A stretch of 64,000 bases of DNA from Shinella curvata. GTDB taxonomy: Bacteria > Pseudomonadota > Alphaproteobacteria > Rhizobiales > Rhizobiaceae. The stretch is from positions 1 through 64,000 of the forward strand of contig NZ_JALJCJ010000008.1 in assembly GCF_022899935.1 (NCBI RefSeq), in the 5' to 3' direction. Numbering within the stretch: position 1 is the stretch's first letter; every line of letters begins with the position of its first letter. The position numbers and the translations under genes are program-made. The notes beneath the pieces are model-generated. The model saw only the letters and a list, made by a program, of their open reading frames with translations. It was not told where the DNA came from and ran no database searches. Shown one piece after another: positions 1 through 8,136 of the stretch.

Positions 1-1070
1 CTCCCACCCCGCCATTTGGCGTATCAAAAACCACCGAGGCTCTAATCGCAGCCGGATGAAAATTCAGTGGCAGGTCAATACTTCCCGCACGATGATATGC
101 AAGCGGAGCTGATCCATGGAGCAGAGCCGCGGTGCGTCTGTTGTCACGCCGCCACCGTGAAATAGGAGCCGGAGCGACCTTCTAATCCCTCAGCAATGCG
201 ATCGACTAGTTCGCGTCGAGTGACATTGCCTCACGTGGCTCCATCACACATCCGTTGTGTTTCGTGGCGGTGATTGACCCCATGATCGGCTCCGACGATC
301 GACCCTAATGGAAATCGGAGAAACTATGAACTAAAGAGCATATTGATCTACCAAAGCCGGGGTCATTCTTCCGCACCGAAAGGCGCAAGCTGCGACGCTT
401 GATCACAAAAACCCATGCATCGGTAAGTTCTCCCGCGGCCCACCGCCTAGGTCCTGTTTTAGACCGCTTCGGTCCTCGTGATGACCGTCGACGGTCTTGC
501 CGGCGAACAGATTGCCTTTCGGCCGGAGCTGGCGACAACGCCAATTTGGATGACGCGCACGGGCCACCGTGCCTAGTCGTTCGTGGGCGCGGCCTGGCTG
601 GACAAGCGGAGCCAGATAGGCCAGATCCAGTTCGGGTGCTGGACCGCGAGATCCTGCACCTCCGGTCTCAGCTGGCCGCGAAGCTTCGGCTTCAGAATGA
701 TAAACTGAGGCAGATGCTCAGCCGCTTTGAACCGAAGTAAGATCGCATCGCGCGGGAAGGGTCACGATGCCCTCGGCCGGGAAGGCTACGCAGTTCCACC
801 GCTTGCCGCCCGGTAGCATGCGTGCTCCAGTTCCGCGCGCGGGAGCCGCGGATAGCTGATTTCGGATCAGGTCGGCAGCCAATGTCGGGTCCATCATCTC
901 CAAGGCAGCGCACAAAAGTCTCCTGCGCAGATGACCTCTTTAGAGCGACACATGAGACCGGATGTTGATTGCCACGGAGAACTGACCCGGCGTTGGAGTG
1001 AACGCCTCGGGCTGGGCCGCGGGACTCGGAAAAACTGATACACTCTGCGGGCCTCAATCGGAGAAGGCTC
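1..1070. other. Decayed DNA without a recognisable intact gene
   Basis: No reading frame here has convincing family features. The stretch contains a short SyrB-like tail (636-740) and, at 964-984 and 994-1015, two sequence blocks that recur around the IS3 remnant near 49.7-50.1 kb. I read it as old insertion-sequence and gene debris next to the IS3 orfA that starts at 1071. Confidence 0.5.
636..740 (+). pseudogene. Remnant resembling the C-terminal tail of SyrB-like regulators
   Basis: The last 34 codons before the stop read as a leucine/arginine-rich heptad segment (LRSQLAAKLRLQNDKLRQML). This resembles the end of rhizobial SyrB-type proteins, which finish in an LxxENxxLRxLLAxKLRxENxxLRxxL pattern. 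The sequence upstream in the same frame is arginine-rich and does not look like the rest of SyrB, so only the tail is recognisable. This is a memory-based family match and could be coincidental coiled-coil composition. Confidence 0.3.
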
Positions 1071-1433
1071 ATGAAGTCCCGAGGTCCATATCGACGGCAT
1101 TCCACGCCGTTCAAATTGCAGCTTTGCCAGGATATCCGAAACGGCGTCATTGGACGGCGCGATGCGCAGCGCACCTATGGCGTTTCGGCAAACCTCATCA
1201 AGTTATGGCTGACGCAGTTCGATCGCGGCGAACTGAACGATGAGGAAGCAGAGGCTAGCGTTATTGCCGAGTACGAGGCCCACATTGCGGCGCTTGAACG
1301 CAAGGTCGGCCAGCTCGCGATGGAGCTGGACCTGGTGAAAAAAACTCCGCGCCAGCCGATCGCCGGCGACAGCGGGAACTCCTCCATCATCACCCGTCCC
1401 CGGCCTGTTCTATCAGACGGGGGTGCAAAATGA
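1071..1433 (+). CDS. IS3-family transposase OrfA
   Basis: A 120-residue protein of the size and layout of IS3-family OrfA. An N-terminal helix-turn-helix of the Tnp_1 type (about residues 8-50, with YGVSANLIKLWL as recognition helix) is followed by an acidic linker and a C-terminal leucine-rich coiled coil (residues 72-93, ALERKVGQLAMELDLVKK). OrfA binds the element ends and is normally fused to OrfB by frameshifting. Here its stop overlaps the OrfB start (ATGA at 1430-1433), but OrfB is broken after 33 codons, so the element should not transpose alone. The OrfA frame itself looks intact. Confidence 0.8.
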   Translation: MKSRGPYRRHSTPFKLQLCQDIRNGVIGRRDAQRTYGVSANLIKLWLTQFDRGELNDEEAEASVIAEYEAHIAALERKVGQLAMELDLVKKTPRQPIAGDSGNSSIITRPRPVLSDGGAK

Positions 1434-1531
1434 TCGATCTCCCGAGAAGCAGCCATTATTATCGATCCACTGCGCTAGTTCGCGCTCGCGCGTTATGTCA
1501 GCCGACCATGATTATTAACTCTGCGACGTGA
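1430..1531 (+). pseudogene. Truncated IS3-family OrfB (integrase subunit)
   Basis: The ATG overlaps the OrfA stop. The first residues (MIDLPRSSHYYRS) match the conserved OrfB start of IS2/IS3-type elements (RSxYYYRS), but the frame stops after 33 codons. A short stretch in another frame follows. The DDE catalytic domain is absent, so only the OrfB beginning survives. Confidence 0.6.
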
Positions 1532-1685
1532 GGCCCGAGTTCGGTGATGCACTAATCGCTGCCGTCCTTGCTAAGCGTTCACCAAAAGCGCCCCACTAGT
1601 CGATCGAGCGAGTTCGCCTCCTGGCACCACTACGGAAAGATGTCTTACCCGCCCCGTAGCGAGACGGGCCGCGTCGTCGTTTCGC

Positions 1686-2405
1686 TTATCTGCCGCTCAA
1701 GGTCATCTTCGAGGCTTCCGGCGCGCCGGCGTTTAGGAAATCGACAAAATCCCTGAGCATCGGAACCCGGCGGGGGCGAAAACTCTCCTCCGTTATCCGG
1801 ATATCGGCGATCCGATCGACGCGGAATTTGCGGAAGTCTTGCCTCAGGCAACACCAGGCAAGCAGTACCAGCATCCGCTCCAGATAGACGATCGCCAGCG
1901 GCAGCACTTGCCGGTCGGTCCGCTGCTGTCCTGCGTCCACATAGCCTATCACCACGGCGCGCTCCTGCCAGCAGGCCTCGCGCAGAAGGCCGACATCGGT
2001 GATCGGCGGATCGCGGCGTTCGAAACGATAGACCTGCGAGGCGGCATGCAGTGCCTGGCGTTGTAGCCGATCGGGCAGCGTTGCCGTGACCTTCGAAAGC
2101 ACGGCACCTGCGGCCGCCGCGAGAGCCGGCTCGCCCATATGCTGCACCTCGGCAAGACCGAGCACGAGGGCTTCGATCTCAAGCTGTGTGAAGGTTTGCG
2201 GCGGCAGTGCGATGTCTTCCGTCAGCCGGTAGCCGAAGCCGCGCTCGCCATCGATGACGGCGCCTGCAGCGCGCAGGCTGTCGATGTCACGGTAGAGTGA
2301 GCGCAAGGACACGCCGGTCTCCTCGGCGAGGCGCGCGGCCGTCACCGGGGAGGGGAGAGTACGAAGCGCCTGGAGCAGGCGGAAGAGGCGATCACTACGG
2401 GCCAT
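1686..2405 (-). CDS. YafY-family (HTH-WYL type) transcriptional regulator
   Basis: A 239-residue regulator. It has an N-terminal winged HTH (about residues 1-60: MARSDRLFRLLQALR, then a recognition helix in ETGVSLRSLYRDIDSL) and a C-terminal WYL-type sensor region (about 130-230). The ATG at 2405 gives the canonical MxRxDRLFxLLxxLR start; a longer in-frame extension upstream overlaps the divergent gene and looks non-coding. Members of this family usually control the adjacent divergent gene, here the glutathione transferase starting 94 bp away. The effector is unknown. Confidence 0.85.
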   Translation of the reverse strand: MARSDRLFRLLQALRTLPSPVTAARLAEETGVSLRSLYRDIDSLRAAGAVIDGERGFGYRLTEDIALPPQTFTQLEIEALVLGLAEVQHMGEPALAAAAGAVLSKVTATLPDRLQRQALHAASQVYRFERRDPPITDVGLLREACWQERAVVIGYVDAGQQRTDRQVLPLAIVYLERMLVLLAWCCLRQDFRKFRVDRIADIRITEESFRPRRVPMLRDFVDFLNAGAPEASKMTLSGR

Positions 2406-2498
2406 GACTTTGGAGGATAGAGGAAGCCTACTGACGGAAAATGGCAGTTGGCCGACTGTAGAAGATCCGCATTGGCAAACGCAACAAGGATCCAGCCT

Positions 2499-3110
2499 AT
2501 GCTGACGCTCTTTCACTCTCCGCGCTCGCGCTCTTCGCGTATCGTCACTCTGCTTCGCGAACTCGACGCCATCGACAAGGTCGCGATCGAGACTGTCGAT
2601 ATCACCCGTGGCGATGGCAGCGGCCGCAAGGATCCGCAGAATCCGCATCCGGAAGGCAAGGTGCCGCTACTCGTGCATGACGGTGTCGTCATCTGGGAGA
2701 GCATCGCGATCATTCAGTATTTGACGGACCTTTTCCCGGAGAAGAAGATGGCTCCAATTGCCGGTGATCCGCAGCGCGGTCGGTATCTGAGCTGGCTTGC
2801 CTGGTATGCTGGCGTCGTCGAGCCCGTGCTGATCATGCAGGCAGCCGGGATCTCGCATCCCTTCGTGGATTTCACCTTCCGCAGCCCGTCGGAACTGGCG
2901 GCGCGCCTCCAAGCCGCGCTCACGGATAGCCCCTATCTGATGGGGGAGCGATACACAGCTGTCGATCTGCTGCTGCATTCGCCCTTTGCCTGGTACCCCG
3001 CAGCAACGCCGGACAGCGATGTGGTTAGAGCCTGGGTGCAACGTTGCGGCGAGCGGCCATCGCTGCAATGGACCGCCGACTACGATGCCCGCACTGCGGC
3101 TGCGGCCTGA
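2499..3110 (+). CDS. Glutathione S-transferase family protein
   Basis: A 203-residue cytosolic GST-fold protein. The N-terminal thioredoxin-like domain (1-80) has LFHSPRSRSSRI at the glutathione-site start, the cis-proline segment GKVPLLV and the SNAIL-like ESIAIIQYL. The C-terminal helical domain (about 88-200) carries the N-capping GERYTAVDLLL pattern. Such proteins conjugate glutathione to electrophiles or act as small-molecule isomerases; the substrate cannot be read here. The start at 2499 gives a standard GST N-terminus; upstream in-frame codons are not GST-like. It is divergent from the YafY regulator, probably its repressor or activator. Confidence 0.88.
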   Translation: MLTLFHSPRSRSSRIVTLLRELDAIDKVAIETVDITRGDGSGRKDPQNPHPEGKVPLLVHDGVVIWESIAIIQYLTDLFPEKKMAPIAGDPQRGRYLSWLAWYAGVVEPVLIMQAAGISHPFVDFTFRSPSELAARLQAALTDSPYLMGERYTAVDLLLHSPFAWYPAATPDSDVVRAWVQRCGERPSLQWTADYDARTAAAA

Positions 3111-3302
3111 TCGCCGGCACTGGCCGCTCCAACGGGGCGGCCTGTTTTGCCTCAGATTGGTCTTGCTCGTCATCTCATATGGCGAGCGGCTAAAGACGTA
3201 TCGCCAGCACCATGAGCCGCAACATCAAGCGGCTTGTCTATCTGGATAGGACAGCTTTGGTTCAGAGCTTTTCAACGGCACTGGAAGGTCCCATTTCTGA
3301 TT

Positions 3303-3719
3303 TTAAGGCCCTGGCCGTTCATGCGCTTGGGGCGCGATAGCGATGCATTTTAGTTCCAGCAACATCGCTGGGTGAGCCAGCGCACTGATCCCTATAGCCG
3401 TCCATGTCGATTGTGCTCTAGGAAGGTAGCGGTCCCGAACCTCTTTGTAGAGCTGCAAATGAACCGCGATGTCAACGTGGTAGGTTGTCAGTTCGACGAT
3501 ATCATCAAATGAGCACCCGCCTTCGTGAAGGACCGCTTTGAGGTTCTCCCACGCTGCGACGAATTGCGCCTCTGGATCGACGACAACCTCGAGGTCAGGT
3601 GTCCGTCCGATCTGCCCGGAGCAAAACAGAAAGCCACCGATTTTCACGCCGGGGGCATAGCCGATGCGTTCAGGTATGAGCTTCATTGCTTCGGGCACGA
3701 TGATTTCTCGCTGCTGCAT
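3303..3719 (-). CDS. RidA (YjgF/UK114) family protein
   Basis: 138 residues, the usual length of the Rid family, whose best known members hydrolyse reactive enamine/imine intermediates. Family features are FLFCSGQIG, the DIVELTTYHVD segment and the C-terminal LLELKCIAIAP. The position of the catalytic arginine of Rid-type deaminases (before the final strand pair) reads STWTAIG and appears not to be Arg. It may therefore belong to a non-deaminating subgroup; this is inferred from a by-eye alignment. The ATG at 3719 is preceded by AGGTGAG at good spacing; a GTG at 3731 is the alternative. It stands alone. Confidence 0.8.
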   Translation of the reverse strand: MQQREIIVPEAMKLIPERIGYAPGVKIGGFLFCSGQIGRTPDLEVVVDPEAQFVAAWENLKAVLHEGGCSFDDIVELTTYHVDIAVHLQLYKEVRDRYLPRAQSTWTAIGISALAHPAMLLELKCIAIAPQAHERPGP

Positions 3720-3859
3720 AGATGCGCTCACCTGCTGATTTTCCGAAATGGCTTATGCCGTTCTGCATCTCCGACGTCAAATGGTTTGGCCCCCTCAATA
3801 GCCCGACCGCTCAGTCGTAATTAGATGATTGCGCGACCCACATTTCTTTCGGCGGCAAC

Positions 3860-3884
3860 GGAACTATGACTGAACATCGGCGTT
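3860..3884 (+). promoter_or_regulatory. Sigma-EcfG-type promoter of the GAF-HWE kinase gene
   Basis: GGAAC at 3860-3864, a 16-bp spacer, then CGTT at 3881-3884, 31 bp before the start codon at 3915. This is the GGAAC-N16/17-CGTT architecture of alphaproteobacterial general-stress (EcfG/RpoE2) promoters. The -10 neighbourhood (CGGCGTTATTG) is shared with the phytochrome promoter at 8047-8072. Confidence 0.7.
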
Positions 3885-3914
3885 ATTGTCGCGGCACAAA
3901 GTCGGGGGACTCGA

Positions 3915-5150
3915 ATGACCATGCTTCGTATTGTTGCGAATGCCGCTGACGTGGATAACGAGCTGAATCGGCGCGAGCCGAGTGACATCGAGCTCCTTCA
4001 CGCCATCAGCATGGACCTGATCGGAGAGCACGACCTTACGGCCCTCTATGGCAAGATCGTCGACGCCGCTATGTCCATTACCGGATCGCAGTTTGGCACC
4101 ATGCAACTGTTGAGAAAATCTGAAGATGGATCCGACAAGGGGCTCGAGCTTCTAATCTCGCGTGGGCTGGCCCCCCAGGACCGAGCTGTTTGGGAATTCG
4201 TTCGACCGACGGCGCACAGCAGTTGCACCGCCGCCCTCAAGAGTGGCCGGCGAGCGATTATCTCCGATTTCGAGGCCTGGGATCAGATCGCGGGCACCGA
4301 TGACCTGCTGGCCTTCCGCAGAGCGGGCATCCGGTCTGCCCAGACGACACCCCTACGGTCTCGGCAAGGGACGCTGCTCGGGATGATCTCTACGCATTGG
4401 AGCGAACCCCATGAACCTTCGGAACGGGACTTGAGGCTGCTCGACATTCTCGCACGACAGGCTGCGGACCTTCTGGACCGCACAATGGCCGAAAATGCGC
4501 TTCGTGCACGGGAGGCGGAGCTTGAGAAGACCGTATCCGTGCTGCGGGAGACCGAAGAACTGCAGAAGGTTTTGACAGGTGAACTCGGGCACCGGGTCAA
4601 GAACCTTTTCGCAATGGTGACGGCGATTTCATCTCACACCCTCAGGGGCTCGAGCGATCAGGCAAGGGTTCAGACCCTGCAGCAACGGCTCATGGCGCTC
4701 AGCTCGGCTCATGACATCCTTCTCCAGTCCAGCTGGCAATCAGCACTTCTCGGCGACGTGGCCGCAGCTGCGGTCAATGGAGCGGGCGTGGCGGGGCGAG
4801 TGCGCCTCGACGGGCCCGACATCGCGATCGGATCGAAGGCTTCACTCAGCCTGGCTCTCCTTCTACACGAGTTGACGACGAACGCGCTGAAACACGGCTC
4901 ACTCTCCGTTGGTTCAGGGCAGGTGGACGTGTCCTGGCGCGTCGAGCAATCTGCCGAAGATGAGGTCTTGCGATTGACCTGGCGAGAATCGAAGGGGCCC
5001 GAGATCGTCAAGCCCACAAAGACCGGATTTGGGTCGCGGCTCATCAGTGCAGGTCTGGTCGGTTCGGGCGTTGTTTTTCTGGCCTATAACAGTACGGGAC
5101 TCGTGTGCGAAGTCAGCGCGCGGATCGGAAATCTCCAAGGCGCGGAATAG
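3915..5150 (+). CDS. GAF-domain HWE-family sensor histidine kinase
   Basis: 411 residues, no membrane segment, so a cytosolic sensor. A GAF domain (about 25-190) is followed by a short coiled coil (195-220) and an HWE transmitter. The phospho-acceptor is His226 in GELGHRVKN. The family-defining histidine and W-x-E motifs are present in HELTTNALKHGSLS and LTWRESKGP. HWE kinases commonly feed the PhyR/EcfG general stress response or phosphorylate stand-alone receivers; the single-domain receiver at 5611 is a possible partner. The EcfG-type promoter upstream suggests the kinase belongs to the stress regulon. The ligand of the GAF domain is unknown. Confidence 0.9.
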   Translation: MTMLRIVANAADVDNELNRREPSDIELLHAISMDLIGEHDLTALYGKIVDAAMSITGSQFGTMQLLRKSEDGSDKGLELLISRGLAPQDRAVWEFVRPTAHSSCTAALKSGRRAIISDFEAWDQIAGTDDLLAFRRAGIRSAQTTPLRSRQGTLLGMISTHWSEPHEPSERDLRLLDILARQAADLLDRTMAENALRAREAELEKTVSVLRETEELQKVLTGELGHRVKNLFAMVTAISSHTLRGSSDQARVQTLQQRLMALSSAHDILLQSSWQSALLGDVAAAAVNGAGVAGRVRLDGPDIAIGSKASLSLALLLHELTTNALKHGSLSVGSGQVDVSWRVEQSAEDEVLRLTWRESKGPEIVKPTKTGFGSRLISAGLVGSGVVFLAYNSTGLVCEVSARIGNLQGAE

Positions 5151-5302
5151 GACGATGACGGCTGGCCAAGTTATGTCTGGCCCTTCGTCTTCGTCGCACT
5201 GCATGTATGGCAAATCGCTCCGACAGCCTAGTCCGAGCGAATCCGGGCCGACAAATGATGGCGCAACGCGATCTTGCCTTTCGCAAATGATCGCGTCCAG
5301 CG

Positions 5303-5554
5303 CTACCGCCACCAGTCCACGCTGAGCATGCTCTCGGGAACTATCGCTGATCGAGCCCGTTCCAGCCGCACAATCAGTGGCGGGTTTTCAACTCCATCGC
5401 CGTCCAGAAGGGGACGAGATGCGTTAACTGCGGTTCGAAGCGACCTGAGAAAAGTCACGATATCCTCGAACGGGCCGCGCGATTTTACCATCACGCCAGC
5501 ATCTCGTTGCACAAACGACCAATCCGAATTATCCAACCGAATAGCACGTTTCAT
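5303..5554 (-). CDS. Small hypothetical protein
   Basis: An 83-residue reading frame between the HWE kinase and the receiver gene, on the opposite strand. It begins MKRAIRLDNSDWSFVQRD and ends in SMLSVDWWR. I recognise no family. An alternative frame on the + strand spans the same DNA and looks more arginine/serine-rich, so the - strand is the better candidate, but neither has supporting motifs. Confidence 0.4.
   Translation of the reverse strand: MKRAIRLDNSDWSFVQRDAGVMVKSRGPFEDIVTFLRSLRTAVNASRPLLDGDGVENPPLIVRLERARSAIVPESMLSVDWWR
5337..5361 (+). promoter_or_regulatory. Possible additional EcfG-type element
   Basis: GGAAC at 5337-5341, 16-bp spacer, CGTT at 5358-5361, pointing at the receiver gene 250 bp downstream. 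It lies inside the small - strand frame. It is also half of an inverted repeat (GGAAC...GTTCC), so it could be chance. The long leader makes it weaker than the other four such elements. Confidence 0.3.
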
Positions 5555-5610
5555 AAATGTGCGTCGGTAGGCCCGATGAACCGGCGTTCAAGAACTTGCA
5601 AGGAAACCCC

Positions 5611-5970
5611 ATGGGTTCGTGTCAACATACTCAGAAAACCGTTCTCGTGGTGGAGGATATGCCGCTCATCCGCATGGACGCCGTCGGCATGTTCGAGGAC
5701 ATGGGTTTCAGAGTGCTTGAGGCGTCCGACGGACGGGAGGCGCTCGGCATCCTCGAAACACTCACGGCGGTCTCGGTCCTATTCACCGATATAGAAATGC
5801 CTCATCTCGGCGGCCTCGAGCTGGCCGCGATTGTCGCAGAACGCTGGCCCCAAATCGAGATCGTGATCACCTCCGGTCGTCTGGAGCCGTGCGAAGACGA
5901 CATGCCGAATGAGGCACGTTTCCTCGCCAAGCCCTATGATCCGTCCGCTTTAGGCAGCCTGGGACTATAG
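5611..5970 (+). CDS. Single-domain (CheY-like) response regulator
   Basis: 119 residues consisting of one receiver domain. The acidic pair is Glu15/Asp16 (VLVVEDMP), the phospho-acceptor Asp60 (LFTDIEMP) and the conserved Lys107 (FLAKPYDP). No output domain is present, so it should act as a phosphate sink or shuttle, or by protein binding. The ATG at 5611 has AAGGAAA at good spacing. It lies between two HWE kinases, which often signal through such stand-alone receivers; pairing is inferred from position only. Confidence 0.88.
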   Translation: MGSCQHTQKTVLVVEDMPLIRMDAVGMFEDMGFRVLEASDGREALGILETLTAVSVLFTDIEMPHLGGLELAAIVAERWPQIEIVITSGRLEPCEDDMPNEARFLAKPYDPSALGSLGL

Positions 5971-6129
5971 TCGGAACAATCCGTCCGTTTAAGGCTTAGG
6001 GATAGGAAGGCTCGGTCGTGTCACCCGGACCCGACGGTATGGAAAACACATCGGTTTTTCCGCTTTCTCGCAGTGGACAACGCAATGCCAGGCGAGTTCC
6101 AGTCCCGTCCGACCGAGTGCTTCTCCAAG

Positions 6130-7785
6130 TCAATTTCTGAGATTTGAGGTCAGCACCGTCAGCGTCAGCGCAAGGCCTGTTTCCAAATAGTCGGCATGCA
6201 CATCGCCGCGCAGCTGGTCGGCCAGCATCCGGCGGATCATCAGGCTTCCAAAGCCCTCGGCCTCCGGCCGCGAAGCTGGTGGACCGCCGCGTTCGGTCCA
6301 GGTGAACGACAGCAGCTCACCTTCGAAGCCGGTTTTCAAAGACCATTCGACATCAACCGTTCCGTCATTGCTCAGGCTTCCATATTTCGCAGCGTTGGTC
6401 GCGAGTTCATGCAGGGCCATCGTGAAGGCGAGTGCCGTCGAGGATCCAACGTTAAAATCCGGGCCAGTGATATCGATGACCTTGGATGTGGGGTTTTCGA
6501 ACGGTCGCAGCGCCGCTGCAACGATCTCCACGAAGGAAGCAGTATGGCTCTCGTTCTTCATCAGTACCGAATGCGCGTCCGACATGGCGGCAAGCCTGGC
6601 GCTCAAGGTCCGTTGAACAGCCGGGTCGACATTCGCTGTCTTGAGGGTCTGCCGCATGATGACCTGCACCGTCGCCAGGAGGTTTTTCACCCGATGATCA
6701 AGTTCGCGCATGAGGATATCTGTCCGCCCATGCGCTTCTGTGAGTTCGGCCGCGTAGGCATCGATGGCCTTGCCGACAATGCCGAACTCGCCGTCCTGTT
6801 CCGCAAGGCCCGTCCGGGCGGCCTGCTGGCCGCTGCGCAACGCTTGCACGGTGGCGACAAGGCGATCGACCGGGCGCCGGATGTAGAACTTCCCGATGAT
6901 CCAAGCCAGCAGGGCGGCGATGCCGATCGCAAGAAGAGTGACGACGATCCCCCGCGTCGTCGCGCTCGTGATCGCGCCATATTCCTCGGCGGTAGACAGC
7001 CCAACACTCACGTACAGGCCAGTCGACGCATCGGATGCGGGGAAATAGGCGATGATGCGTCGCGTGCCATCCTGGCTTGTCAGCTCCATCGTCCCAGGCG
7101 CAACGGCCGTCACGAGATGTTGGAACTGTTCGGCAATACGCGTGCCCACGAACTTCTCGGGCTGCGGATAACGGGCAATGACCGTGCCGCCAGCATCGGC
7201 CACCGTGAGGGAGCTGTTTTTCGCGAACTCGCGCTCGGTCAGCCGCTTTTCCAGCCAGCTGAGGCTCATGGAGCCAGCGACTATACCCGTCACGTTGTCT
7301 GCGTCGTCCTTAATCGGAACTGCGATCGGCAGCACCAATTCGCCACTGACGCGTCCCTTGGTGAATCGGCCGAGCACCGTCTTTCCTTTAGCGAGGCTCT
7401 GCTTGAAGTAGACCTTGTCGGCCAGTGAGGTTCCAATGCCTTTTGGATTCTGGAGGCAACGGATGACGCCCTCGCTGTCGAGCACGGCGATGCCGGAGAA
7501 CTGCGGCAGGTCACGGGTCACTCGACCCATATAGGCGTTACAGGCTCTCTCATCGAAATCGCGGACGATCGGTGCGGCGGCGACCGCCAGAAGAGTGTCC
7601 TCGGCGCCACCGATAATGCGGGCAATCTCCAGAGAGGCGACCTGACCCAGACGATAGGCGTCATCGTGGACACCCCGCTCCTGGGACTGCCTAAGCGAAT
7701 AAAGATTATAGAAGAGCACGGCCGCCAACGGCAGCACGCACATCAGCATCAGCGAGATCAATCGTCCAGTTAGCGATGCCCGCAA
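6130..7785 (-). CDS. Membrane HWE-family histidine kinase with dCache-type sensor
   Basis: 551 residues. TM1 is at about 8-29, then a periplasmic dCache-like sensor (30-275), TM2 (278-300), a HAMP region (301-355), and an HWE transmitter with His364 in RELDHRVKN, HELATNAAKYGSLS and FTWTERGGPP. Cache sensors typically bind small metabolites such as amino or carboxylic acids. The TTG start at 7785 is supported by GAGGGG seven bases upstream and leaves TM1 complete. It lies on the strand opposite to the phytochrome and receiver genes. The ligand and partner receiver are unknown. Confidence 0.88.
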   Translation of the reverse strand: MRASLTGRLISLMLMCVLPLAAVLFYNLYSLRQSQERGVHDDAYRLGQVASLEIARIIGGAEDTLLAVAAAPIVRDFDERACNAYMGRVTRDLPQFSGIAVLDSEGVIRCLQNPKGIGTSLADKVYFKQSLAKGKTVLGRFTKGRVSGELVLPIAVPIKDDADNVTGIVAGSMSLSWLEKRLTEREFAKNSSLTVADAGGTVIARYPQPEKFVGTRIAEQFQHLVTAVAPGTMELTSQDGTRRIIAYFPASDASTGLYVSVGLSTAEEYGAITSATTRGIVVTLLAIGIAALLAWIIGKFYIRRPVDRLVATVQALRSGQQAARTGLAEQDGEFGIVGKAIDAYAAELTEAHGRTDILMRELDHRVKNLLATVQVIMRQTLKTANVDPAVQRTLSARLAAMSDAHSVLMKNESHTASFVEIVAAALRPFENPTSKVIDITGPDFNVGSSTALAFTMALHELATNAAKYGSLSNDGTVDVEWSLKTGFEGELLSFTWTERGGPPASRPEAEGFGSLMIRRMLADQLRGDVHADYLETGLALTLTVLTSNLRN

Positions 7786-8046
7786 TTCCGCACCCCTCGG
7801 TCTTCACCGACGTCGTTACACGATCGACTTGGAAACGCAACGTGGCGACAGAAAATCACCCGTTACGGCCACGGCTTCGGCCTGGCAACGCGACGTGATC
7901 TCGGCTTCAGGGTGGTCGCTACGTGCGCCGCGATATTGTGGGCCTTTATTGGGTTGTCGACCGAGGGACGGCTGCCTAATCGACTGGCCGTTTGGGAGGC
8001 TCAGCGAGCATGATGCGATTGCCATCTGGAACTGCGAAGTCTCCGT

Positions 8047-8072
8047 GGAACACAAACCACACATGCGGCGTT
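8047..8072 (+). promoter_or_regulatory. Sigma-EcfG-type promoter of the bacteriophytochrome gene
   Basis: GGAAC at 8047-8051, a 17-bp spacer, CGTT at 8069-8072, 64 bp before the proposed start at 8137. It shares the CGGCGTTATTG -10 surroundings with the promoter at 3860-3884. Confidence 0.7.
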
Positions 8073-8136
8073 ATTGGCCGCGGAAATCTATAAATTCGGC
8101 TATTCGATCATCTTCGTCATCCACGCAAAAGGCAAC

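Noticed and set aside
692-1174. A 160-residue - strand frame
   Set aside because: Composition and motifs do not resemble any family, and it overlaps the IS3 orfA start on the other strand.
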